The position numbers and the translations under genes were made by a program. Shown one piece after another: positions 36,023 through 46,264 of a stretch of 64,000 bases of DNA (positions within the stretch are counted from its first letter, which is position 1; each line of letters starts with the position of its first letter). Source of the DNA: an uncultured bacterium (lineage in GTDB: Bacteria > Planctomycetota > UBA1135 > GCA-002686595); the NCBI GenBank assembly GCA_938075305.1, contig CALJGV010000004.1:62001-126000 (forward strand). Direction: 5' to 3'. The notes below the pieces were generated by a model. The model was not told the origin of the DNA. It did not search any database and saw only the letters and a list, made by a program, of their open reading frames with translations.

Positions 36023-36205
36023 TTCAGCCTCTTGTAGACGGTGCTCGGCGCGGGGCGCCGACGGGTGGGGGTCGCGCGCGAGAAAGCGGTCGCGTGCGGC
36101 CCAGAGCGGGTTCGGATCGGTCCGGGCGTGAGCCCGAATGAGAAAAGAGAGTGTAGCGGAGGAGCAGCCGTGATCCGACGCCTTCACCTCCCTACCATGG
36201 GGGAA

Positions 36206-36220
36206 GTCGCCGAAGGCGAC
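36206..36220 (+). promoter_or_regulatory. Hairpin before the PilZ start codon
   Basis: GTCGCC-GAA-GGCGAC forms a perfect 6-bp stem ending 7 bases before ATG 36228. It could hide the initiation region or be a chance palindrome. Confidence 0.3.
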
Positions 36221-36227
36221 GCCTGCT

Positions 36228-36608
36228 ATGACCCAGCCCTCACCCAACGCGCCCCAGCCGCAACCCGGTGGCGGCCGCGAGCGTCGGAAATTCCGCCGCG
36301 CAAGGCTCGACCTCCCGATCACCATCTCCCTCGATGACGGGGACCACGAGGCAAAGATCAGGGACGTGAGCCGCGGAGGCGTGTGCTTCTTCCTGGACCG
36401 ACCGGTCCCCGAGATGACCGCCCTCAGGGTCGAGTTCGAGCTCCCCACCGAGCACGGTCGTCGGAAGATCACCGGCGACGGGGCCGTCGTCCGCTGCGAG
36501 AAGATCAGCCGAACCCTCGAGCACTACGAGATCGCTGTCTTCGTCCAGAACATGGCTGCCCCTGATCGGGAGACGATCGAGCGGTACGTGGCTTCGATCC
36601 GCGACTGA
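36228..36608 (+). CDS. PilZ-domain cyclic-di-GMP receptor
   Basis: The 126-residue protein is nearly all PilZ: RRKFRRARLDLPI provides the RxxxR motif and DVSRGGVCF the D/N-x-S-x-x-G motif, both of which bind cyclic-di-GMP. The first 17 residues are Pro/Gly-rich. Single-domain PilZ proteins usually work by binding partners in motility, polysaccharide synthesis or development. It is isolated between the divergent ssb and convergent prmC genes. No upstream Shine-Dalgarno site is seen. Confidence 0.88.
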   Translation: MTQPSPNAPQPQPGGGRERRKFRRARLDLPITISLDDGDHEAKIRDVSRGGVCFFLDRPVPEMTALRVEFELPTEHGRRKITGDGAVVRCEKISRTLEHYEIAVFVQNMAAPDRETIERYVASIRD

Positions 36609-36629
36609 TCCGCGAGCTTCGGCCCCGGC

Positions 36630-37562
36630 TCAGCGGCCCAGGGCCAGCACCCGAGGCACCCCGGCGAGGTCGTCCATGATCTCCGCGGAGCGTGCGCCGC
36701 TCGCCCCCGCCAGCGCGTGCACCCGAGCGCCTTGCAGGTGACCGAGCTCTACCAGCAGGAGGCCGCCGGGCTTGAGCGCCTGTGCCGCCAGCTCGATCAG
36801 CCCCCTTGCCCAATGATCGGGGTCGTCGGCCGGAGCGTAGAGCGCCAGGGGCGGCTCGTGCTCACGGACCTCTGGAGCCAGAAGTTCTCGTTCCGTCGGC
36901 TCGACGTAGGGCGGGTTGCTGACGATGAGGTCGAACGGGCCGCCCGCGCGGGCGAGCTCCCCGAGCTTCTCAAGGCCATCTCCGCTGTGCAGCCTGACAT
37001 TCGCCCCGAGCGCCTCGGCGTTACGGCTCGCCCAGCCCAGGGCCTCCTCCGAGAGGTCGATCGCGTCGACCACAGCTCCCTTGAGCTCCAGGGCGAGCGT
37101 CACGGCCAGGCACCCGGACCCCGTCCCAACGTCAACCACGCGGAGCCCTTCCCGCTCCGCAACCGGGATCCGCTCCCGGGCGAGGTCCACGATCAGCTCG
37201 GTCTCCGGTCGGGGCACGAGGGCTCCGGGGCCCACGGCAAAGTCACGGCCGAAGAACTCACGGTGACCCACGATGTACGCCGTGGGCTCCCGGCGACCGC
37301 GGCGGACGAGCAAGTCCCGAGCCCGGTCGAGCTCGGCGCCCTGGATCGGGGCGTCGAGCCGCATGAAGAGGCCGAGCCGGTCGACCTCGAGCGCGTGGGC
37401 CACCAGCAGCTCAGCCTCCAGCCGGGCCTCCCCGAGCCCCTTCCGCTCGAGGAACCCCCGGGCCAGGGAGAGCATCTCCCTCGCGGTCCGGGGCACGGGC
37501 GGGCTCCCGCCCTGCCCGGAGGATCCGGACGGACCGGTGGTGGATCGGCCGGCCTGACTCAA
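36630..37562 (-). CDS. prmC: Release-factor glutamine methyltransferase
   Basis: The 310-residue PrmC/HemK methylates the GGQ glutamine of release factors. SAM motif VVDVGTGSGCLAVTLA and the catalytic NPPY (IVSNPPYVEP) are present, with the N-terminal helical domain in front. It is in the same minus-strand cluster as its substrate gene prfA, separated by one membrane-protein gene. The first 25 residues are Ser/Gly-rich, so the start may be later. Confidence 0.94.
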   Translation of the reverse strand: MSQAGRSTTGPSGSSGQGGSPPVPRTAREMLSLARGFLERKGLGEARLEAELLVAHALEVDRLGLFMRLDAPIQGAELDRARDLLVRRGRREPTAYIVGHREFFGRDFAVGPGALVPRPETELIVDLARERIPVAEREGLRVVDVGTGSGCLAVTLALELKGAVVDAIDLSEEALGWASRNAEALGANVRLHSGDGLEKLGELARAGGPFDLIVSNPPYVEPTERELLAPEVREHEPPLALYAPADDPDHWARGLIELAAQALKPGGLLLVELGHLQGARVHALAGASGARSAEIMDDLAGVPRVLALGR

Positions 37563-37585
37563 GGGGCGCTCCTCAGCCTAGGGGG

Positions 37586-38383
37586 TCAGCTACTGCGGCG
37601 AGCCTCGCGCTCGGCCCGCTTGCGTTCACGGGCGGCTTCCTTCTTCAGGTCACCCTGGACCTTGGCCTCCTTCATGGTGACGTACATCGTGTAGATGGCC
37701 ATGATCCCGCCGGCGCCGACCGCAGCCGCGCCGAGGACGCCCACGAGCACGAGGGGGTAATCCCCCAGCATGGAGCCGGCCTCCATCACCTTGAAGACGC
37801 CCGCCACAGCCGGACCGACGAACATGAGCGGGAAGATCGGGTTGAACTTCCCCCCGTACTCATAGGCCGTGATGTGCGCAAACGTCGCGAGGGCGAGGAA
37901 GAGCGTTCCGAACTCCAGAATCGCGTTGATGGGGTATTTGTTGTCGAGCTCAAGCTCGGTGTTCTCGGGGAGAACGAAGCCCGCAAAATCCGCGCCGTTG
38001 AAGTACACGGCGGTGGTCAGGCTGATGATGACCGCCCCGAGGAACACGGCCACGGCCGCCCCCGCAGGGCCCATGGGGTGAGCCCCGGCGAGGGCCTTGC
38101 TGATCCCGCTGGCCTTGGCGCCGTAGCGGGCCTTGGTCCCGTCCAGGAGCAGCCAGCCCGCGATGAAGGTGAGCGCCCAAGCCCCGAGCCACGACTGCCA
38201 GGGCATGTGACCGGCCGTCTCGACCGACGTCATCCACGGCAGGGCCGCGCCACACATGAGCACAACGCTGGCCTTCCGCAGCATGAGGGGCGCCTGCTCG
38301 AGTTCACGCTTGGGGGGCTCGCCCCCGCTCTGGCTGGCACCGCTGGCGCGGGAGGGAGTCTTGGCGTCGGAGGCGTCGGTCAT
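37586..38383 (-). CDS. Membrane protein between prfA and prmC
   Basis: The 265-residue protein (ATG 38383) has a polar N-terminus, about six hydrophobic segments (residues 38-225) and a highly basic C-terminus (KKEAARERKRAEREARR). No family motif was recognised. Its fixed place between prfA and prmC suggests either a conserved companion or an insertion. Its function is unknown. Confidence 0.6.
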   Translation of the reverse strand: MTDASDAKTPSRASGASQSGGEPPKRELEQAPLMLRKASVVLMCGAALPWMTSVETAGHMPWQSWLGAWALTFIAGWLLLDGTKARYGAKASGISKALAGAHPMGPAGAAVAVFLGAVIISLTTAVYFNGADFAGFVLPENTELELDNKYPINAILEFGTLFLALATFAHITAYEYGGKFNPIFPLMFVGPAVAGVFKVMEAGSMLGDYPLVLVGVLGAAAVGAGGIMAIYTMYVTMKEAKVQGDLKKEAARERKRAEREARRSS

Positions 38384-38470
38384 GGGTCTGGGGATGGGGA
38401 CAGCCCGGGTGTCCGAGGCCATCGCAGGGGTCAAGGGGTCGTGGAAGGGTGCAACAGGATGCGTAGCCGG

Positions 38471-39562
38471 TCAGAGATTCGCCAGCCGAGTTCTGCGGTC
38501 CTTGTCCTCGAGCGCCTCCAGCAGGGGTGCCAGGCGGCCCTCGATGATGCCGTCCAGGTTGAAGTTCTTCCTGTCACTGTCCTCCAGGCGGTGGTCGGTC
38601 ACCCGATTCTGGGGGAAGTTGTAGGTGCGGACGCGAGCGTTACGGTCCCCGGTGCCCACCAGGGCCCTGCGGGCGTCCGACCGCTCGGAGGCGATTCGTT
38701 CCTCCTCGGCCTCCAGCAGCCGGCTGCGGAGGATCCGCATGGCGCGCGCCTTGTTCTTTGACTGGCTGCGCTCGTCCTGGCAGACCACCACGATCCCCGA
38801 GGGCTCGTGGGTGATCCGAACAGCGGATTCCACCTTGTTCACGTGCTGGCCCCCGGCGCCCCCTGCCCGCATCGTGTCGATGCGGAGGTCCGTGTCCGCG
38901 ATGTCCACCTCCACATCCTCGGCCTCGGGGAGCACCGCGACCGTGGCCGCCGACGTGTGGATCCGCCCCTGGGTCTCCGTGGTGGGGACGCGCTGCACCC
39001 GGTGCCCACCGGATTCGAAGCGCAGTCGGCGCCAGGCGTTCTCGCCCGAGACCCCGAAGGTGACCTCCTTGTATCCGCCCACCTCGCTCTCGCTGGCGCC
39101 GAGCAGCTCGACCTTGAGCCGCTCCCCGTCGCAGAAGCGTTTGTACATGCGGAAGAGGTCAGCGGCGAAGAGGGTCGCCTCGTCTCCGCCGGTCCCCGCA
39201 CGGATCTCGACGATCACCTTTCGGCGCTCATCTGTGGGGTCGGCGATGAGGGCGAGCTTCACCTGCTCGTCCAGCCGCCCCTCGGCCTCGACGAGGCCCG
39301 CGAGCTCGTCGCGCGCGAGGTCCACGAGCTCGTCATCTCCGCCCTCGGCGAGGATGGACTCGGCCTCCGACCTCGCCAGCCGGAGCCCGTTGAGCTCGCC
39401 GAACATCTGATGGGCGCGCTCCAGCGCGCCGCGCTCGCGAAGCAGCCCCGCCAGCTGCTTTCCATCCGCGGCCACCTCAGGGTCGCCGAGCAGACCTGTG
39501 ATCTCCTCGTAGCGGTCGGCGCGCTGCTTGAGCTGCGCCACGAGGGCGGCGTCGAACTCCAA
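38471..39562 (-). CDS. prfA: Peptide chain release factor 1
   Basis: The 363-residue RF1 recognises UAA and [12 protein letters not shown] carries the GGQ motif that triggers hydrolysis. [23 protein letters not shown] is the class-I signature, and [16 protein letters not shown] fits RF1. It follows rpmE by 56 bases and precedes a membrane-protein gene and prmC. The end is TGA at 38471-38473. Confidence 0.96.
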   Translation of the reverse strand: MEFDAALVAQLKQRADRYEEITGLLGDPEVAADGKQLAGLLRERGALERAHQMFGELNGLRLARSEAESILAEGGDDELVDLARDELAGLVEAEGRLDEQVKLALIADPTDERRKVIVEIRAGTGGDEATLFAADLFRMYKRFCDGERLKVELLGASESEVGGYKEVTFGVSGENAWRRLRFESGGHRVQRVPTTETQGRIHTSAATVAVLPEAEDVEVDIADTDLRIDTMRAGGAGGQHVNKVESAVRITHEPSGIVVVCQDERSQSKNKARAMRILRSRLLEAEEERIASERSDARRALVGTGDRNARVRTYNFPQNRVTDHRLEDSDRKNFNLDGIIEGRLAPLLEALEDKDRRTRLANL

Positions 39563-39618
39563 GGTGACCCTGGTGGACCAAGGTGAACATCAGGCGGCGC
39601 GCTCGCGCCGCCCCACGC

Positions 39619-39828
39619 TCACTTCTGGCCCTTCTTGGCGAACTTGCGCTTGAAGCGGTCCACGCGGCCGGCCGCGTCGACGAACTTCTGGTTGCCCGTG
39701 TAGAAGGGGTGGCAGACGCTGCAGATCTCGATCTTCAGCTCCTTCACGGTGGCGCGGGTCTGGAACTCGTTTCCGCAACCGCACCGGACGGAGCAGTCGA
39801 CGTAATTGGGGTGGATGCTGGCTTTCAT
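39619..39828 (-). CDS. rpmE: 50S ribosomal protein bL31
   Basis: The 69-residue protein starts at ATG 39828 (MKASIHPNY). It is the zinc-binding (type A) form with cysteine pairs in CSVRCGCG and [10 protein letters not shown]. The C-terminus is basic and contacts 5S rRNA. rpmE-prfA order is common in bacteria. The frame to 39915 lacks support. Confidence 0.95.
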   Translation of the reverse strand: MKASIHPNYVDCSVRCGCGNEFQTRATVKELKIEICSVCHPFYTGNQKFVDAAGRVDRFKRKFAKKGQK

Positions 39829-39918
39829 GATTCTGGGATCCGTCTCGGCGCGCCGTGGTGGCGGCGCGGCCCGGATTCGGGCCAGAAGAATAGTCTCCGG
39901 AGCACGGCGGCGCACCCC

Positions 39919-40548
39919 TCAGGCACCGGAACCGACCTCGAAACCAGGATCCATCCGGCGCAGGAGGCCCAGGGTCAGGGCGACGGGGAGGCCCACGACG
40001 TTGTCGAAGCCACCCCCCTCGAGCCCCGTGATGAAGCGATCGGCCGTCTCCTGAATGGCATATGCCCCCGCCTTCCCCTCCCATTCACCGCTCGCCACGT
40101 AGGCCTCAAGCTCCCGGTCCGTCAGCTCGCGCATCCGAACGTGGGTCACCTCGTGCCCAAGGAGCTGAACCCCGGTCCGCGCGTCTACCAGCGCCACCCC
40201 GGTGATCACCCGGTGACGGCTTCCCGACAGGGCCCCAAGCATGGCCCGGGCCTCCTCGGGCCCGGCGGCCTTCTCCAGAAAGCGGCGGTCCGCTGCCCGG
40301 TCCTCGCCGAGGACCACCACGGTGTCGGATCCGAGGACGATCGCATCGCCGCAGCCGTCACGCGCTGCCACGGCCTGGGCCTTTCGGAGGGCGAGTTCCT
40401 CCGCGACTCGACCGGCATCGAGCGCCAGGTCCATGGTCTCGTCCACGTCCGCAGGGACGATCCGGAAGTCGAGGCCAGCCTCAGCGAGCAGGCGATGGCG
40501 GCGCGGGGACGCCGAAGCGAGCACGAGCTCTCTCCCACGGGGGGCCAT
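39919..40548 (-). CDS. maf: Maf-family nucleotide pyrophosphatase
   Basis: The protein is about 209 residues from ATG 40548 (GTG 40566 is possible). LASASPRRHRLL, DVDET, GSDTVVV and GKAGAYAIQ are Maf motifs. Maf proteins hydrolyse non-canonical or modified nucleoside triphosphates and affect septation when overproduced. It lies between rpmE and the histone-tailed gene with small gaps. Confidence 0.92.
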   Translation of the reverse strand: MAPRGRELVLASASPRRHRLLAEAGLDFRIVPADVDETMDLALDAGRVAEELALRKAQAVAARDGCGDAIVLGSDTVVVLGEDRAADRRFLEKAAGPEEARAMLGALSGSRHRVITGVALVDARTGVQLLGHEVTHVRMRELTDRELEAYVASGEWEGKAGAYAIQETADRFITGLEGGGFDNVVGLPVALTLGLLRRMDPGFEVGSGA

Positions 40549-40569
40549 GGAGCCACCGGAGGGCACGGC

Positions 40570-41898
40570 TCAGCGTCGCCGCGTGGCTGCCTTCTTCTTC
40601 GCGGCAGGCTTCTTTGAAGCCTTCTTCTTGGCGGCGGGCTTCTTCGAGGCCTTCTTCTTCGCGACGGGTTTCTTCTTGGTCGCGGGCTTCTTCTTCGCCG
40701 CCGGCTTCTTCTTCGTCGCCGGCTTCTTCTTCGAAGCCTTCTTCTTGGAGGCGGCGGGCTTCTTGGACGCCTTCTTCTTCGAGGCGGCGGGCTTCTTCTT
40801 GGCGGTCGCCTTCTTCGCGGAGGCCTTCTTCGCGGCAGCCTTCTTGGCGGCGGCCTTCTTGGCGCTCGCTGCCTTCTTCGCGGCCGCCTTCTTGGCGGCG
40901 GCCTTCTTCTCCGCGGCCTTCTTGGCCGCGAGCTTCTTGGCGGCGGCCTCCTTCTTGGCGGCATCCTTCTTGCGGGCGGCCTCGGCGCGCTTCGCCTCTG
41001 CTTCCTTGCGCTTGGCATCCGCGGCGGCGGCCTTGGCGCGCGCTGCGGCCAGCTTCTTCTCCTCGGCCGCGCGCTTGCGCTCGAGCTCGCGGGCGCGCTT
41101 CTTGGCCTCGGCCTCGGCTCGCTTACGCTCTCGCTCCTCTTCCTTGCGGATTCGCTCCTCCTCCCGCTTGCGGGCAGCCTCGGCCTTCGCGATGGCCGTG
41201 GAGCGGTCCTTGAAGGACTTCTTGCCGTAGTCGGTCGCCTGGAGGCACGGGACCGTCATGTAGATCGGCGCCTCCTCATCGTCCCAGAGCTCGAGGACCT
41301 CGTGGATAGCCAGGGTGAAGTCCAGCTCCTGGCCCTTGCCCACGAGATTGTCCACGGACCCTCGGGCCTTCTTGAGCGAGGTCGTCTTCGGGATGAGCCC
41401 GAGGCGGTCGAGGAGTTTGATCAGGGGCAGGTGGACGGGCACCTGGCCGTCTGAGGCGAGGAACATGAGGTACGAGGCCCCCGCATGGCCCAGCACCGAG
41501 AGACTCATCCCCGCCTTGCCCGCAACCTGGGGCTCCTCCCGGAGCTCCTCGAGGTCCAGGGCATCCGTCTCCTGGAAGACGTCTTGGAGGTAGTCCTTGA
41601 GCGCCATGGCCGCCTCCCGGCGGTCGTGGAGCAGCGCCACGCCCTTCTTGCGGCCGCCGTGCTTGAGGTTCTCCGAGATCTCCTGGGCCTGGCACACGCG
41701 GACCTCGTTCCAGTCCTCGTAGGCCCCCTTCAGCGCCTTGACCGACTGCTCGGCCTGCTTCTGCGTCATGTGCCGCATCAGCACGATCACGGCTCCCTGC
41801 TCCAGCAGGTTGAGGCCGTCGGTCGGCCCGCTCGGCATGGGGTGCCGAAGCTTCACTTCCTTGATCAGCGCGGCGACGAGGTCGGACTTCTTGCTCAC
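40570..41898 (-). CDS. Histone-H1-like tailed protein with HhH-GPD-like N-domain
   Basis: The 442-residue protein has two parts. Residues 1-235 show an order like endonuclease III: LMRHMTQKQAEQSVKALK, a helical middle, then VPVHLPLIKLLDRLGL, where a VDTHV-type segment is expected. The catalytic Asp and Lys are not obvious, so activity is doubtful. Residues 236-442 are almost only Lys, Ala, Glu and Arg, becoming AAKK/KKPA repeats as in histone H1-like bacterial DNA-binding proteins. The likely role is DNA or chromosome binding. The HhH call is weak; the tail call is firm. Confidence 0.6.
   Translation of the reverse strand: MSKKSDLVAALIKEVKLRHPMPSGPTDGLNLLEQGAVIVLMRHMTQKQAEQSVKALKGAYEDWNEVRVCQAQEISENLKHGGRKKGVALLHDRREAAMALKDYLQDVFQETDALDLEELREEPQVAGKAGMSLSVLGHAGASYLMFLASDGQVPVHLPLIKLLDRLGLIPKTTSLKKARGSVDNLVGKGQELDFTLAIHEVLELWDDEEAPIYMTVPCLQATDYGKKSFKDRSTAIAKAEAARKREEERIRKEEERERKRAEAEAKKRARELERKRAAEEKKLAAARAKAAAADAKRKEAEAKRAEAARKKDAAKKEAAAKKLAAKKAAEKKAAAKKAAAKKAASAKKAAAKKAAAKKASAKKATAKKKPAASKKKASKKPAASKKKASKKKPATKKKPAAKKKPATKKKPVAKKKASKKPAAKKKASKKPAAKKKAATRRR
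40573..41140. repeat. Low-complexity Lys/Ala codon repeat
   Basis: Imperfect repeats of AAGAAG and GCC/GCG units encode the histone-like tail. They are translated and are not a CRISPR or tandem element. Confidence 0.8.
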
Positions 41899-42068
41899 GG
41901 CGGTGGTCGGTTGGAGGGAGCGCGGCCGCGCTCGCAGAATGGAGACCCTGTTCAGCGGATCCCCGGGGACAGAGACGGACCGCGCCGGGGGAGGCCGGGC
42001 GGTCCGCAGTGGAGGGTAGGGGGGAGGGCAGGCAGCCCTGAACGTGGCTCAGCGCCGCTCCCTGACGA

Positions 42069-42512
42069 TCACTCGTCGCCCGACTCGGCGGCGGCGGCGG
42101 CAGCGGCCTCCGCCTTCTTGGCGGCAACTCGGCCGCCTCGACGCGCCGTCTTGCGCTCGCCCCGGGCGGCCTTCGCGGCCGCGCGACGCGCGCCCGTCGA
42201 CGTGGACTTCTTGCGGCCCGGACGCTTGCGGGGCTTGTGCTTGCCCGCGAGCGCGAACTCGCCCGTGAAGACACCCTGGCGCTTGAAGATCGACGTGACC
42301 GTCTCGCTCGGGGTCGCCCCTTCGCTGATCCAGTGCTGGGCGCGCTCCACGTTGAGGGTCACCTGGCGGTCCTTGTCACCGGCGATCGGGTCGTAGAGCC
42401 CGATGGTCTCGAGGACGCGGCCGTCCCGCGGGAATCGCGAGTCCGCGACGGAGATGCGGTAGCAGGGTCGGTTACGGCGACCCGTGCGCTTCATTCTGAT
42501 GACGACGGCCAT
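42069..42512 (-). CDS. rpsP: 30S ribosomal protein bS16 with basic tail
   Basis: The 147-residue protein has a normal S16 core (VIRMKRTGRRNRPCYRIS, RDGRVLETIGLYDP, AQHWISEGATPSETV). A tail of about 57 residues rich in Lys/Arg/Ala, ending in acidic AESGDE, follows. Bacterial S16 is usually 80-90 residues. The ffh-rpsP order on the minus strand is the common arrangement, though a 332-base gap separates them. Confidence 0.95.
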   Translation of the reverse strand: MAVVIRMKRTGRRNRPCYRISVADSRFPRDGRVLETIGLYDPIAGDKDRQVTLNVERAQHWISEGATPSETVTSIFKRQGVFTGEFALAGKHKPRKRPGRKKSTSTGARRAAAKAARGERKTARRGGRVAAKKAEAAAAAAAESGDE

Positions 42513-42844
42513 GTTCTGGACTCTGGACAGCGACTCTCGCCGCTGCGCTGGGTGGAACTCGGTTTCCGTTGAGGAGAGTGAGGTGGCCTCGCAGGCGAGG
42601 CGCGATCGGAATTCGCGACCCGCGGTGAGGGCGAGGCGCGATGGAAAAAAGGACCGGGAGGAGCACTCCTAAAGGGCGGGAGATGCCGGGATCAGCGGGG
42701 GCGGGGTGCCGATCGACCAGCACGGAGCGCTCCTCCCAGGATCCAGGGGGAAGAGGACACCCGAGTGGCGGTCCCCTGTCCAGCATCCTGGCCGGCTTTT
42801 TTTGCCCGGGTCCCCCACGGGAGCCCCATCCGGGCATCCGGAGG
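42513..42844. other. Gap between rpsP and ffh (332 bases)
   Basis: No gene is credible here. A plus-strand hairpin with a T run lies at 42736-42803, and the minus strand carries an A/T-poor leader for rpsP. SRP RNA was sought beside ffh and its GGAAGG/AGCA core was not found. Confidence 0.5.
42736..42803 (+). terminator. Plus-strand terminator-like hairpin without an obvious gene
   Basis: CCAGGAT (42736-42742) pairs with ATCCTGG (42785-42791) and AGGGG with CCCCT; seven T follow at 42797-42803. No plus-strand gene precedes it, so an unannotated RNA or chance must explain it. Confidence 0.4.
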
Positions 42845-44434
<1,590 letters not shown>

Positions 44435-44490
44435 TCCGGGGTTCTAGCACATGCCGGGCCCAGCGGGGCGCGCTGGGGCCCCGGCAACCG

Positions 44491-45774
44491 TCATTCTGAC
44501 ACGCGGCGGATCGCGGCGCCGATCGAGGCGAGCCTGTCCTCGATGCGCTCGTAGCCACGGTCGATGTGGTAGACGCGGTGGACCTCCGTGGTCCCGCGAG
44601 CCACGAGCCCGGCCATCACCAGCGCCGCGGAGGCTCGGAGGTCGGAGGCCATGACCGGCGCTCCGGAGAGCTCGGGGGTGCCGCGCACCACCACCGCCGT
44701 GTTCTGACGTCGCACGTTGGCGCCGAGGCGACCGAGCTCGGGGACGTGCATGTACCGGTCCGGGAAGATCCGCTCCGTGATGATGCTCAGCCCGTCCGCC
44801 TTGGTCATCAGGGCCATCCACTGGGCCTGGAGATCCGTGGGAAACCCCGGGTAGGCGTGCGTGGTGACGTCCGTGGAGCGCGGCGGGGTGTCGGCCACGT
44901 CGTAGGCCTGGACCTCGATCCAGTCCTCGCCGACCTCGAAAGGCACGCGGGCCTCGTTCATGTGGTCGAGGAGCGCGCCCAGGTGCGCAGGCTGGCAGTC
45001 GGCCACCTTCACTTGCGCTCCAGCGAGGGCCCCCGCGAGCACGTAGGTGCCGGCCTCGATCCTGTCCGGGATCACGTCGTGGGTGGCCCCGTGGAGCTCG
45101 TCCACACCTTCGATGGTCAGCATGGGCGACCCCTGTCCGGAGATCTTCGCGCCCATGGCCACCAGTGCGTCACAGAGGTCGATCACCTCCGGCTCGCAGG
45201 CCGCGCTCTCGATGACCGTGGTTCCCCTCGCCAGGGTGGCTGCCATCACCACGTTGGCCGTCCCAAGCACGCTCGGTCCGTTGGCGGACCCGAGGAACAC
45301 CCGGGCGCCCCGCAGGCCGCCGGGAGGCGCCTCCGCCACCACGAAGCCGTGCTCGATCCGGACCTTGGCTCCGAGGGCGCACAGGCCCTTGAGGTGAATA
45401 TCGATGGGCCGAACGCCGAAGTTGCAGCCCCCGGGCAGGCTCACCTCCGCCCGTCCAAGCCGCGCCAGGAGCGGGCCCAGGACGCAGACCGAGGCCCGCA
45501 TCTTGCGGACCGCCTCCCAGGTGGCGCGCCCCGTGATGTCCCCCTCGGCGCAGATGTGGACGGTGCCGTTCTCGTCCTGCTCGGCCTCGGCCCCAAGGTC
45601 CCGGATGATCCCCAGCATCGTCGACACGTCGGCCAGACGCGGCGCCCGGGTCAGCGTCACCGGCTCCCGCGAGAGCAGGGAAGCGGCGAGGATGGGAAGC
45701 ACGGCGTTCTTCGAGCCGGCGGTGCGAATCGTCCCCTCGAGCGTGTGGCCGCCCTCGATGATCAGTTTGTCCAT
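44491..45774 (-). CDS. murA: UDP-N-acetylglucosamine 1-carboxyvinyltransferase
   Basis: The 427-residue enzyme adds enolpyruvate to UDP-GlcNAc, the first committed step of peptidoglycan synthesis. The catalytic Cys is in LPGGCNFGVRPIDIHLKG, and the sequence opens with the typical LEGTIRTAGSKNAVLPILAAS. AGGGGACC precedes ATG 45774. The kept Cys would make it fosfomycin-sensitive in principle. Its presence argues for a murein wall. Confidence 0.96.
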   Translation of the reverse strand: MDKLIIEGGHTLEGTIRTAGSKNAVLPILAASLLSREPVTLTRAPRLADVSTMLGIIRDLGAEAEQDENGTVHICAEGDITGRATWEAVRKMRASVCVLGPLLARLGRAEVSLPGGCNFGVRPIDIHLKGLCALGAKVRIEHGFVVAEAPPGGLRGARVFLGSANGPSVLGTANVVMAATLARGTTVIESAACEPEVIDLCDALVAMGAKISGQGSPMLTIEGVDELHGATHDVIPDRIEAGTYVLAGALAGAQVKVADCQPAHLGALLDHMNEARVPFEVGEDWIEVQAYDVADTPPRSTDVTTHAYPGFPTDLQAQWMALMTKADGLSIITERIFPDRYMHVPELGRLGANVRRQNTAVVVRGTPELSGAPVMASDLRASAALVMAGLVARGTTEVHRVYHIDRGYERIEDRLASIGAAIRRVSE

Positions 45775-46264
45775 GGTCCCCCTGAGGTCGCCTGGGCCGG
45801 CGGGGCCGGTGGCGTGGTACCCGGTTTAGCCCGCCTGGCGGGCCCCCGGAGGCCGATCAGGGCCTTCTGGCCCCGCGGTTGCGAGCGTCCACGGGACGCC
45901 CTCGGCTTGTGGTGCGGTGGTGTCCAGAACCCCCTCGGACCCGGACGTTCCAGAGCCTAGCCATCTGGTGGGGTCGGATCCAAGGGCCACCCGGGCGGAG
46001 TCCGCCCATCAGGGAAACCGCCTGACCCCCCCCGAGCGCCCCTCGGAGCTCCACGAGACCAACCGGGCTCTGCCCGCAGGTCGAGGCCCGCGATAGTTGA
46101 CGTCGCGGCCCCCCTGCACCTATCCTCTTGCGCTTGCTCGCGGCGATTCAGAGTCCCTGGACCCATCAGGAACCGTCACCGCAGCCCCGCCGGGAGCCGC
46201 CCCGGCCTCCCCTGAATCGACACCAACGCCTCGCCGCGCATCCAGCGGCGATGACAAGGATCAA
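45775..46264. other. Divergent region between murA and the TPR/alpha-CTD gene (490 bases)
   Basis: It holds small hairpins at 45829-45843 and 45885-45899, probably in the murA leader, and a promoter for the plus-strand gene at 46097-46126. Nothing else is coding. Confidence 0.6.
46097..46126 (+). promoter_or_regulatory. Sigma-70-like promoter
   Basis: TTGACG (46097-46102), 18 bases, TATCCT (46121-46126). It is the best sigma-70 match noted in the window and shares CCTGCACCTAYCCT with the promoter at 8939. Confidence 0.65.

Noticed and set aside
40573..41140. Repeat array like CRISPR or tandem satellite
   Set aside because: The units are irregular codons of a Lys/Ala-rich protein tail; no spacers exist.
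42513..42844. SRP RNA gene beside ffh
   Set aside because: The conserved core (GGAAGG ... AGCA) could not be found on either strand.
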